64,000 nt of DNA, from the NCBI GenBank assembly GCA_943369525.1, contig CALRNL020000004.1:1-64000 (forward strand), written 5' to 3'. This document shows positions 47,443 through 55,631 of this stretch, piece by piece. The DNA comes from BAIKAL-G1 sp943369525 (GTDB taxonomy: Bacteria > Cyanobacteriota > Cyanobacteriia > PCC-6307 > Cyanobiaceae). The translations under genes and the position numbers were made by a program. Under the pieces are notes generated by a model. That model was not told the origin of the DNA, made no database searches, and was given only the letters and a program-made list of their open reading frames with translations. Within the stretch, counting starts at the first letter, position 1. The number at the start of each line of letters is the position of its first letter.

Positions 47443-48471
47443 TTAGAAGCTCAGGCCCAGGTGGTCGGCGGCCAGCTGGCGCAGGCTCACCTGGCTGCGG
47501 GGGCCAAGCTGGGTCACCACCTGGCCGGCGCAGAGGGAGCCGAGGCGGCCGCAGGTCTCCAGGTCCAGGCCCCGGGTGTAGGCCTGCAGGAAACCGGCCG
47601 CATAGAGGTCGCCGGCGCCGGTGGTGTCCACCAGTTCGCCGAGGCGGAAGGGTTCGATCACGTGGCTCTGGTCCCCCGCCAGCACCAGGGATCCGAGTTC
47701 GCTGCGGGTCAGGGCAGCCACCTGGCAGCGGCCGCGCACCTGGTCCACCGCCTCCTCAAAACTGTTGGCCTTGTATAGGGCGGTGATCTCCATTTCGTTA
47801 GCGAACAGCACATCGACATGGCCATCCACCAGCTCCTGGAAGCTCTCCCGGTGCCGTTCGACGCAGAAGGCATCGGACAAGGAAAGGGCCACCTGGCCCC
47901 CCTGGGTGCGGATCAGTTCGGCTGCGGCGATGAAGGCCCGCTTGGCCGCTTCGCTGTCCCAGAGGTAGCCCTCCAGATAGAGCAGCTTGGCGTCGGCCAC
48001 CATCTGCAGGTCCAGGTCGGCCGGATCAAGGCCGACGGAGGCCCCCAGGTAGGTGCACATCGTGCGCTGGGCATCGGGGGTGACCAGGATCAGGCAACGG
48101 GCGGTGGAGGGGCCGCTGCTGGCCGGTGGGGTCTGGAAGCTGGCGCCGACGGCGCGGATGTCATGGGCAAAGATGGCACCCAGCTGGTCATCGCGCACTC
48201 GGCCGATGAAGCCGGCCCGGCCCCCTAACTGGGCGATGCCGGCCAGGGTATTGGCGGCGGAGCCGCCCGAGGTTTCCAGGCCCGGGCCGACGCTGGCGTA
48301 GAGCCGCTGGGCCTGGGATTCATCCACCAGGGCCATGGTGCCCTTGGTCAGGCCGTGGTTGTCGAGGACGTCATCCTCGGCCTTGACCAGCACATCGACG
48401 ATGGCATTGCCAATGCCGACGACATCGAAGCGGGCCCCAGCGGCGGGGCTGGGCGGGGTGGAGACAGGCAC
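47443..48471 (-). CDS. PfkB-family sugar/nucleoside kinase
   Basis: A 342-residue ribokinase-like enzyme. FDVVGIGNAIVDVLV, SGGSAANTLAGIAQLGG, and the catalytic DTTGAGDLYAAGFL are present. It most resembles adenosine-kinase-like members, but the substrate cannot be fixed. 41 nt downstream of purA on the same strand, consistent with a purine role. Confidence 0.94.
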   Translation of the reverse strand: MPVSTPPSPAAGARFDVVGIGNAIVDVLVKAEDDVLDNHGLTKGTMALVDESQAQRLYASVGPGLETSGGSAANTLAGIAQLGGRAGFIGRVRDDQLGAIFAHDIRAVGASFQTPPASSGPSTARCLILVTPDAQRTMCTYLGASVGLDPADLDLQMVADAKLLYLEGYLWDSEAAKRAFIAAAELIRTQGGQVALSLSDAFCVERHRESFQELVDGHVDVLFANEMEITALYKANSFEEAVDQVRGRCQVAALTRSELGSLVLAGDQSHVIEPFRLGELVDTTGAGDLYAAGFLQAYTRGLDLETCGRLGSLCAGQVVTQLGPRSQVSLRQLAADHLGLSF

Positions 48472-48512
48472 AGGAAAAGGGGAAGGGATCGGGCGAAGCG
48501 GGCAGGAGCCCG

Positions 48513-49850
48513 TTAGGCGCTGAGCAGGGCCCGCTTTGGACCATGGATCGGATCTTCGACCACGATCGTCTGGTCCCGGTTGGCGCCGAGGGAAACGATG
48601 GCGATCGGCACCTCCATGAGTTCCGCCAGGAAGCGCAGGTAGGCCATCGCCTTGGCCGGCAACTCCTCAAGCTTGCGGCACTGCTCGGTGGAGCATTCCC
48701 AGCCGGGCAGGGTTTCAAAGATCGGCTGGCAGCGGGCGAAGTCCTCGGCGCTGCTAGGGAAGTGCTCGATGCGTTGGCCATCGAGTTCGTAGGCGACGCA
48801 CACCTGGATTTCGTCGAGCTCATCGAGCACGTCGAGCTTGGTGATCGCCAGGCAATCGAGGCCGTTCACCTCCACCGCATAGCGGCCAATGACGCCATCG
48901 AACCAGCCGCAGCGGCGGCGCCGGCCGGTGGTGGTGCCGTACTCCCCGCCCCGGTCGCAGAGGTGGTCGTTAAGGCTGCCCTGCAGTTCGGTGGGGAAGG
49001 GGCCCTCGCCCACCCGGGTGGTGTAGGCCTTGGCCACGCCGATCACCCGGTCGATCAGGGTTGGGCCGACACCGGCGCCGATGCAAGCCCCGCCGGAGAT
49101 CGGGTTGGAGGAGGTGACGTAGGGATAGGTGCCGTGGTCGAGGTCGAGCAGGGTGCCCTGGGCGCCCTCAAACAGGATGTTCTTGCGGGCCCGGGCCGCT
49201 TGGTGGATGGTGCGGATGCAGTCGACCACGTGGGGCGCCAGGCGCTGGCCGTAGGCGGCGTATTCGGCGATCACCGCCTCAGCATCGAGGGGTTCGATCC
49301 CGTAAACCCGCTCGAGCAGAAGGTTCTTCTCCGCCAGAGGCCCGGCGAGGCGGTCGCGCAGCCGCTCCTCATCGAGCAGGTCAATCACGCGGATGCCGTT
49401 GCGCTCGGCCTTGTCGGCGTAGGTGGGACCAATGCCCCGGCCGGTGGTGCCGATGCGGCGATCGCCCCGGCGCTGCTCCATCGCCTGGTCGAGCAGGCGG
49501 TGGTAGGGCATGGTCACGTGGGCCGTGGAGGCCAGTTTCAGGCCCCCCACGCCAATGCCGTTCTCAGCGAGCATGTCCAGCTCGCCCAGCATGACGCGGG
49601 GATCCACCACGGTGCCCGAGCCGATCAGGCAGGTGGTGTCCGGATAGAGGATCCCCGATGGAATCAGGTGCAGCTTGAGCACCTTGTTGTCCACCACGAT
49701 GGTGTGACCGGCATTCACACCGCCCTGGTAGCGGACGACCACATCGGCCGAACGACTGAGCAGATCGGTGATCTTGCCCTTCCCCTCGTCACCCCATTGA
49801 GCACCGATGACGACAACGTTGGCCAAGGACAAGGCGGCCCGGAGCCGCAT
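48513..49850 (-). CDS. purA: Adenylosuccinate synthetase
   Basis: Converts IMP to adenylosuccinate. N-terminal VIGAQWGDEGKGKITDLLSR, YQGGVNAGHTIV, TTGRGIGPTYADKAER, GTYPYVTSSNP, and TTTGRRRRCGWFD. ATG 49850 gives 445 residues; TTG 49826 would give the more usual start with MANVVVIGAQW. Confidence 0.97.
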   Translation of the reverse strand: MRLRAALSLANVVVIGAQWGDEGKGKITDLLSRSADVVVRYQGGVNAGHTIVVDNKVLKLHLIPSGILYPDTTCLIGSGTVVDPRVMLGELDMLAENGIGVGGLKLASTAHVTMPYHRLLDQAMEQRRGDRRIGTTGRGIGPTYADKAERNGIRVIDLLDEERLRDRLAGPLAEKNLLLERVYGIEPLDAEAVIAEYAAYGQRLAPHVVDCIRTIHQAARARKNILFEGAQGTLLDLDHGTYPYVTSSNPISGGACIGAGVGPTLIDRVIGVAKAYTTRVGEGPFPTELQGSLNDHLCDRGGEYGTTTGRRRRCGWFDGVIGRYAVEVNGLDCLAITKLDVLDELDEIQVCVAYELDGQRIEHFPSSAEDFARCQPIFETLPGWECSTEQCRKLEELPAKAMAYLRFLAELMEVPIAIVSLGANRDQTIVVEDPIHGPKRALLSA

Positions 49851-49907
49851 CTGAGCACAATCAGAGAGCTTCTCAGATCACCTGTCCTTTCGTCAAAGAA
49901 AGGGCAA

Positions 49908-49932
49908 GAAAAAGCGGTCCGGGAGGACCGCT
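49908..49932 (-). terminator. Terminator after psb27
   Basis: Read leftward, AGCGGTCC TCCC GGACCGCT then TTTTTC. About 60 nt beyond the psb27 stop and before purA. Confidence 0.87.
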
Positions 49933-49989
49933 GGCGGGTGATGGGACTTGCTTTCTGTTCGACAAGACCCTCGCAATGCCCCTAGGGCC

Positions 49990-50400
49990 CTAGGCGCCGC
50001 GCACGACGTTGGCCTCAGCCCGCTTGAGTTCCTTGTCCAGCCGAGCCTTGAGGGCCTCGGGCACCGGCCGGTTGGCGTAGTTGGTGTAGTGGCCCGCTAG
50101 GGAGTTGAGGGCCGTCTGCATGGTGGTGAAGGAGGCCAGGCCATTGACCTTGGCCTGGGGCCGGTAACGGGCCATGTAGGCATTGATTAGGGAGCGAGCC
50201 TCGGTTTCCGCCGTGGTGCGTTCGGGATCCTCCGGGCTAAGGGCAATCGTGGCGATCAGCCGTTCCGCCACGGTCATGGTGTCCTCCACGTAGTTGCCGC
50301 TCAGGGGACCGCCGGCGGAGGAGCAGGCCGTCAGGGCCAGGCTCAGGCTGAGGCACACCGCCATTAGGGCGGCCATCACACGACGCCATCCAGCTGCCAT
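49990..50400 (-). CDS. psb27: Photosystem II assembly lipoprotein Psb27
   Basis: A 136-residue lumenal lipoprotein that binds CP43 during PSII assembly and repair. Signal with lipobox LALTACSS (Cys at about 26). Then a four-helix bundle: NYVEDTMTVAERLIATIALS, AETEARSLINAYMARYRP, and PEALKARLDKELKRAEANV. Start at 50400 (MAAGWRR). Confidence 0.94.
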   Translation of the reverse strand: MAAGWRRVMAALMAVCLSLSLALTACSSAGGPLSGNYVEDTMTVAERLIATIALSPEDPERTTAETEARSLINAYMARYRPQAKVNGLASFTTMQTALNSLAGHYTNYANRPVPEALKARLDKELKRAEANVVRGA

Positions 50401-50459
50401 GGGGATCGGAGGGAAGAAGGGTTTGATCCTAGGCAAGACCCCGGGGCCCGCCCCAGGGC

Positions 50460-50505
50460 CCAAAGGGCCCCGGTTCTTGGAGCCAAAGGGCCCCGGTTTT
50501 TGGAG
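50460..50505. repeat. Two head-to-tail 23-bp repeats
   Basis: ccaaagggccccggttcttg-gag (50460-50482) is followed directly by the same 23 bp with one mismatch (50483-50505). It lies in the 230-bp proS-psb27 spacer. No coding support; possibly a slippage product or a regulatory element. Confidence 0.85.
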
Positions 50506-50632
50506 CCAGTGCCCAGGGAGCCGGCATGGGCTCCGACCCGGCTCCGGGAGCCCCAGGCCCCCATCCCCGCCCCAGGGCGTCCAGGCCCTGGGGCAGCCCA
50601 TCCCGATCCAGTCAAGCGAAAGCCCCGGTCCC

Positions 50633-52504
50633 TCAGGCCAGCAGGCCGGAGCGCCCCGCTTCAACCAGGCCGGGCAGTTCTGCGAGCAGATCCGCCGCCG
50701 CCAGCTCCCGCTTGACGCTGCCCTGGCGCTGCACCAGTTCCACCTGGCCCTCCTTGGCGCCGCGGCCCACCACCACCCGCCAGGGGATGCCGAGCAGGTC
50801 GGCGTCCTTGAACTTGACGCCGGCCCGCTCGTCGCGGTCATCGAGCAAGGCATCCAGTCCGGCGTCCAGCAGGCTGGTGTACAGCTCCTCGCCCAGTTGG
50901 CGCTGGGTGGGCTCCTGGAGGTTGGCAATCACCACGATCACCTCAAAGGGAGCGATCGCCACGGGCCAGCAGATGCCATTGCTGTCGTGGTTCTGTTCCA
51001 CGGCGGCCTGGGCCAGGCGGGAGACGCCGATGCCGTAACAGCCCATCCAGAGGGCTTCGTCCGCTCCGCTCTCATTGGTGAAGCGGGCGCCGAGGGCTTC
51101 GGAATACTTGCGGCCCAGCTGGAAGATGTGGCCCACCTCGATGCCGCGGGCGGCGGAGAGGGTCTGCTGAGGATCGTGGAGGCAGCGATCGCCTGGCTGG
51201 GCGGCGCGCAAATCGACGACCTCCGGCTTAGGCCCCAGGTTCGCCCAGCTGGCTCCGACGCGGTGAAGATCGGGGCTGTTGCCGCCGCAGATAAACGTCT
51301 CCAGCGCGGCAGCGGTGGGATCGCTGAGCCGCAGCAGTTTGGTGATCAGCCGGGGCTGGGGCTTGGAGGACAGAGCTGCATGTCCCAAGCCCGACCTGGC
51401 CTCGGTGGACGCCAAGACAGCGTCGCTCAGGTCTGGGCCGAGGTAGCCAAAGGGGATGGCGCCCAGATCCAGGGGCAGGCGCTCGCTCCTAACCAATTCG
51501 GCGGTGAGCGGTTCCACTGACAGCAGGCCGCCTTGGGCTGGCCCTAGCCGGGCGCTGACCGCATTGGCCAGTTTCACGTCATTGAGGCGCTGGTCGCCGC
51601 GCAGGCTCACCAGCACCGGCTGCAGGCTGCCATCGGCGCAGCGGGCCACCAGTAGCAACACCTTGACGATCTGGCTGGGATCAAAGCCATGGGCGGCGCA
51701 GAGGTCTTCGATGCTGGTTTGGCCTGGGGTGGCCACCTCTTGGCAGGGCTGGGCCGCCAGGGGCACGGCCTCCGGGGCCAGGGACACGGCCCGTTCCTGG
51801 TTGGCGGCGTAGTTGCCGTCGCCGCTGCTGAGGATCAGGTCCTCTCCCGCCTCAGCGGTGACCATGAATTCCTGGCTGGCGGAGCCGCCGATGGCGCCGC
51901 TATCGGCCTCCACCGCTACGGCTTTGAGACCGCAGCGACTGAAAATCCGCCGGTAGGCCCGGTCCATCTCGGCGTAGCACTGCTTCAGGCTCGCCTCATC
52001 GGCGTGGAAGGAATAGCCATCCTTCATGATGAATTCCCGGCCGCGCATCAGCCCGAAGCGGGGCCGGATCTCGTCCCGGAATTTGGTCTGAATCTGATAC
52101 AGGTTCACCGGTAATTGCCGGTAGGAGCGCAAGAGATCGGCGGCTAGGGCCGTGATCACCTCCTCGTGGGTGGGCCCTAGGCCCAGTTCCCGTCCCTGGC
52201 GATCGCTGAGGTGGAACATGATCCCCTCTCCGGCCGTGTAGCCGCTCCAGCGGCCGCTGCGCTCCCAGAGGTCGGCGGGCTGGAGCTGGGGCAGCAGGGT
52301 TTCTAGGGCTCCGGTGGCGTTGAGTTCCTCGCGCACGATCGCCGAGATTTTTTGCAGCACCCGAAACAGCAGGGGCAGGTAGGCGTAGATGCCAGAGGCG
52401 ATCCGGCGGATGTAGCCGGCCCGCAATAGCAGCTTGTGGGAGGGGATTTCCGCCTCCGCCGGGTCGTCCCGCAACGTCACCAGCATCAGGCGGGAGACGC
52501 GCAT
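50633..52504 (-). CDS. proS: Prolyl-tRNA synthetase
   Basis: A 623-residue bacterial-type ProRS. Class II motifs: AGYIRRIASGIYAYLPL, GPTHEEVITALAADLLRSYR (motif 2 side), FRDEIRPRFGLMRGREFIMK, and MGCYGIGVSRLAQAAVEQ. The inserted Ala-tRNA editing domain (about 235-410) is present. The anticodon-binding domain is C-terminal. Leftward; psb27 follows. Confidence 0.97.
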   Translation of the reverse strand: MRVSRLMLVTLRDDPAEAEIPSHKLLLRAGYIRRIASGIYAYLPLLFRVLQKISAIVREELNATGALETLLPQLQPADLWERSGRWSGYTAGEGIMFHLSDRQGRELGLGPTHEEVITALAADLLRSYRQLPVNLYQIQTKFRDEIRPRFGLMRGREFIMKDGYSFHADEASLKQCYAEMDRAYRRIFSRCGLKAVAVEADSGAIGGSASQEFMVTAEAGEDLILSSGDGNYAANQERAVSLAPEAVPLAAQPCQEVATPGQTSIEDLCAAHGFDPSQIVKVLLLVARCADGSLQPVLVSLRGDQRLNDVKLANAVSARLGPAQGGLLSVEPLTAELVRSERLPLDLGAIPFGYLGPDLSDAVLASTEARSGLGHAALSSKPQPRLITKLLRLSDPTAAALETFICGGNSPDLHRVGASWANLGPKPEVVDLRAAQPGDRCLHDPQQTLSAARGIEVGHIFQLGRKYSEALGARFTNESGADEALWMGCYGIGVSRLAQAAVEQNHDSNGICWPVAIAPFEVIVVIANLQEPTQRQLGEELYTSLLDAGLDALLDDRDERAGVKFKDADLLGIPWRVVVGRGAKEGQVELVQRQGSVKRELAAADLLAELPGLVEAGRSGLLA

Positions 52505-52660
52505 GGCTTGAAAAGGAGCACTCGGGCGGAACCTATCACCGCAGCCAGGGGCGCCGGCCCATGGCTGCCCCGATGGGGGCGCTGAAACGCACCGAAATGG
52601 CCAGTTCGGGTGCCAGCAAGGCTGCTAGCTTCGATCCCGATTGTCTTAGATCTGTCTCAC

Positions 52661-53128
52661 ATGATCGGCCATCCCTATGGCGGCGATGGACAGGGCGCTG
52701 CCGCCCCAGGCGCCCAGGTGCCCCAGGCGGGTCCGTTGCTAGGCGATCAGGAGTCCTTGCGTCAGTCCATCGGCCTGCCCCCCCCGGCGGCCGATGGCTT
52801 GATCGGCATTGACGAGGTGCAGCGCACCTTGAATCGTTCCAGGGCGTCGGTGTACCGCTACACCAACACCGACCCCCGCAACCTCAATCCCCCCTTCAAT
52901 CCCAAACGGCTCAATCCCGAATACCGCACCGATCAAAAGGACGCCCTGCTGTTCCATCCCAATGAGGTGGCCCGCTTTGCCCGCGATGTCCTGCGGATCA
53001 AGGAGGTGACGGTGGAGGTGCTCCATTCCCCCGCAACCGCCAGCCAGCAGCTGCTGCTGGCAATCCTGACCGAACTCAAGGAGATCCGCGTCCTGCTCCA
53101 GCAGCCGGACCAGCCCCCAACCCCCTAG
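52661..53128 (+). CDS. Putative helix-turn-helix DNA-binding protein, cyanobacterial
   Basis: A 155-residue protein. Residues about 45-75 (GIDEVQRTLNRSRASVYRYT) look like a MerR/excisionase-type HTH, followed by NPKRLNPEYRTDQKDALLFH and a helical C-terminus (ASQQLLLAILTELKEIRVLL). Related proteins are often loosely called resolvase-like in picocyanobacteria. Start ATG 52661; an in-frame TTG/ATG further up at 52610 is possible. Divergent from proS. Confidence 0.75.
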   Translation: MIGHPYGGDGQGAAAPGAQVPQAGPLLGDQESLRQSIGLPPPAADGLIGIDEVQRTLNRSRASVYRYTNTDPRNLNPPFNPKRLNPEYRTDQKDALLFHPNEVARFARDVLRIKEVTVEVLHSPATASQQLLLAILTELKEIRVLLQQPDQPPTP

Positions 53129-53236
53129 GCCCTAAGTGGCGACTAGCCCGATCAGGTCAGGCCGCCGGCTCCAGGGGCTCCCAGGTGGGTCTGCCGCCCA
53201 ATGGACCCCGGTGAGCCCCCAGTCCACGGGGGCCGG

Positions 53237-53270
53237 GCCAGGGGGCCAGCCAGGAAGCCGGCCCCCTGGC
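53237..53270. repeat. 11-bp GC-rich inverted repeat
   Basis: gccagggggcc and ggccccctggc pair perfectly with a 12-nt loop. It lies in the 325-bp spacer after the HTH gene. No T-run follows on either strand, so a terminator is uncertain. Confidence 0.6.
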
Positions 53271-53454
53271 TGGGGCCTCGACAGCGGTGCCAGAATCGTC
53301 ACAACCTGTTGGAGCCTTGGCTTCCTTCTTCTGCAAACTTTGGGAGCCTGTCCTTCGGGGCCGTCCCAGGTCTTCAGCGGGCTGTTCCGCTTCGTCCCTC
53401 CCCGGTGCGCACCTCCGCCGGCAGCGTTGCTGAACCTGTTCCTTCCCCCATTCC

Positions 53455-53910
53455 ATGGATTCCGACCCCCCTCCCCGATCCCCGCAGCTGTCCCAAAGGC
53501 GTGGTTCGGTTGAAGCCTTCCCTAGCCAACCCGTTTCTGACGATCGCTGGGCCGGCAGGCGGATGTTGGAGCATGGCCCGATCCAACAGCAAGGCCCATG
53601 CAAAGCCAAAGCAAGCCCGGCGGTCCAATCGGTTGATGCCGATGACCTGCCCCCAGGGGTTGGCGGGGCGCAAACCGAGGCCTCCCCGGGCCCGGCGTCC
53701 GCAGACTCTGGACTGGGCCTGGCCTCCCCCCTAATCGGCGCCTTGATTGGCCTGCTCACCTTGGTGGTGCCCCTGTTTGCCGTGTTGGATGACCGGCCTG
53801 GACACCCCCTGGTCACCCAGCCCCTCTCGGGCCACGTCCCTGCCCAGGGCAGCGGCGCTGGCCCGGCCCGTTCTCCCCAGGAGCTCCCTAGCTGGCCAGG
53901 CTTCCCCTAG
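53455..53910 (+). CDS. Hypothetical protein with one membrane helix
   Basis: 151 residues. Mostly Pro/Ser/Gln-rich, with one clear helix (ASPLIGALIGLLTLVVPLFA) followed by VLDDRP. Small single-helix proteins of this kind occur in cyanobacteria. No clear ribosome site, so the start is uncertain. Its 3' end overlaps the methyltransferase stop by 4 bp, convergent. Confidence 0.45.
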   Translation: MDSDPPPRSPQLSQRRGSVEAFPSQPVSDDRWAGRRMLEHGPIQQQGPCKAKASPAVQSVDADDLPPGVGGAQTEASPGPASADSGLGLASPLIGALIGLLTLVVPLFAVLDDRPGHPLVTQPLSGHVPAQGSGAGPARSPQELPSWPGFP

Positions 53911-54629
53911 CTGGGCTTCTGCAGCAGAAATCCCTCAAAGGCCAGGGCCTGGAAAATGCGGGCCGGATCGCTGAACCCGGCCGCGTTCACCAGGCTGGTG
54001 AGGCGGGCCATGCCGACGGGATGGAGCCCCTGGGTGAGGGGCGCCAGCTGGGCGGCCGGCGCCTGTAGGCCGCTGGCCCGTTGGAAGCCGACCCAGGCGC
54101 TGGCCAATTGGGCCTCAAGCGAGGGCAGGGAGGTAGACATCAGGTCGACTAGGACCAGTTGGCCCCCGGGACGCAGGCTGCGGGCCAGACCCGAGAGGAA
54201 GGCCAACTTGCTGCCGTCATCGGCGAGGGACTGGAGCACCAGCACCGAGAGGGCTCCGGCGAAGCGGCCCTGGCAGGCGGGCGCCTCGGTGAGTTGTTCC
54301 ACGGTGGTCTGCTGCCAGTCGATGGCCGGGGCCCCGGCCAGACGGCTGCGGGCTTCGGCCAGCATGGTCGCCGAGGGATCGATGGCGCTCAAGCTCCAGT
54401 CCGGCCGCTGGGCCACCGCCTCCTGGAGTTCGGCGCCGGTGCCGCAGCCAGCCACCAGCACCTCGGCCCCCGGTTCGGACGCCAGGGGCGACGCGGCGAG
54501 CAGGGCCACGGCCAGGCGGGCCAGGCTGCCGTAGCCGGGGATGAGCTGCTGTTGGATCAGGTCGTAGCGGTCTGCCGCCAGCCCAAAAGTGGGGTCATCC
54601 ATGGGATGGGAATGGGTCGCCGGGGCCAT
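53907..54629 (-). CDS. Class I SAM-dependent methyltransferase
   Basis: About 240 residues. Motif I VLVAGCGTGAELQEA, acidic Asp in LSAIDPSATMLAEAR, and the post-motif RPGGQLVLVDLMS. Substrate unknown. ATG 54629 (MAPATHSH) or 54602 (MDDPTFG) are both plausible; upstream sequence overlaps the ferredoxin promoter region. Confidence 0.88.
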   Translation of the reverse strand: MAPATHSHPMDDPTFGLAADRYDLIQQQLIPGYGSLARLAVALLAASPLASEPGAEVLVAGCGTGAELQEAVAQRPDWSLSAIDPSATMLAEARSRLAGAPAIDWQQTTVEQLTEAPACQGRFAGALSVLVLQSLADDGSKLAFLSGLARSLRPGGQLVLVDLMSTSLPSLEAQLASAWVGFQRASGLQAPAAQLAPLTQGLHPVGMARLTSLVNAAGFSDPARIFQALAFEGFLLQKPS

Positions 54630-54782
54630 GGATCGGGAGCGGGCCAGGACCACCAAAGGAGTCCAATGGTAGGGACGGGCAGCTGGGGCATGTCCCAGCG
54701 ATCGATGGCATGCCACCCCTGCTGCCACGGAGAGGCCGCCACGGCCAGGTAAGTTGGTCGGCGCCATGATCCCCAACCGACC

Positions 54783-55142
54783 GTGCCCACCATCCGTTTT
54801 GACAAGGAAGGCCAGCAGGTCGGTTGCATCGAGGGGGCCAACCTGCGTCGAGCGGCCCTAGACGCCGGCATCAACCCCTACACCGGGCTCAATAACCTCA
54901 ACAATTGCGGCGGCGTTGGCCAGTGCGGCACCTGCGTCATAGAGGTGATCGAAGGAGCCCGTAACCTCTCGCCCCGCAGCGATGTCGAGCAGGTTTACCT
55001 GGCTGATCGCCCCGCCAGCTACCGCCTCAGCTGCCGCACCACCGTCAACGGTGATGTGACGATCCGCACCCGCCCCCAAGATGGCGTCGGCAAGGGATCT
55101 AACAGCCTGCTGGGCGCCCTGAAAAATCTCTTCGGTCGCTGA
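54783..55142 (+). CDS. [2Fe-2S] ferredoxin
   Basis: A 119-residue [2Fe-2S] protein. Cluster Cys at 42, 48, 51 and 84 (NNCGGVGQCGTC ... RLSCRT), i.e. C-x5-C-x2-C-x32-C. The x5 spacing differs from plant-type (x4) and is closer to adrenodoxin-like ferredoxins. C-terminal extension is basic. GTG start at 54783. Electron-transfer partner unknown. Confidence 0.92.
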   Translation: MPTIRFDKEGQQVGCIEGANLRRAALDAGINPYTGLNNLNNCGGVGQCGTCVIEVIEGARNLSPRSDVEQVYLADRPASYRLSCRTTVNGDVTIRTRPQDGVGKGSNSLLGALKNLFGR

Positions 55143-55151
55143 GCTGTTGCC

Positions 55152-55541
55152 ATGGCGATTGCAGGGGACCACTTGCCGCTGCGGGTTTACGCCTACAGCG
55201 GCTGCTCCACCTGCCGCAAGGCCCTGACCTGGCTAGCCCAGCAGGGCCTTGCTACTGGCGCTCAGTTGGAGCTGATCGAGATCACCACGAGCCCTCCCCC
55301 GCGGCAGGCCCTGGCCCAGGCCCTTGCTGCCTTGGGCGCCATCAAGCGCCTGTTCAACACCAGTGGCCAGAGCTATCGGGCCCTCGGTGCTGCCGCCGTA
55401 TCTGCCATGGATGACGACCAAGCCCTCCAGGCCCTGGCGGCCGATGGCAAATTGATTAAGCGGCCCCTGGTCTTCACGGCCCGGGGCGTGGTGCTGGTGG
55501 GTTTTAAGCCAGAGGAATGGGGTGCTGTGCTGCTGGGTTGA
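55152..55541 (+). CDS. ArsC/Spx-family thioredoxin-fold protein
   Basis: A 129-residue protein with redox CxxC in YSGCSTCRKAL, IKRLFNTSGQSYRAL, and KLIKRPLVF with the conserved Arg. These are ArsC/Spx/MgsR-type features. An arsenate reductase role is not proven. It begins 9 nt after the ferredoxin stop, so the two likely share an mRNA. Confidence 0.92.
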   Translation: MAIAGDHLPLRVYAYSGCSTCRKALTWLAQQGLATGAQLELIEITTSPPPRQALAQALAALGAIKRLFNTSGQSYRALGAAAVSAMDDDQALQALAADGKLIKRPLVFTARGVVLVGFKPEEWGAVLLG

Positions 55542-55631
55542 TCCCGGCGGCCCAGCTGTTGCCCCGCTTGGGTTCCTAGGGATTAGGCGCTAGGGAGCCT
55601 GGTGAATGGGTCCCGCTTGTGGGAGCCCGGT

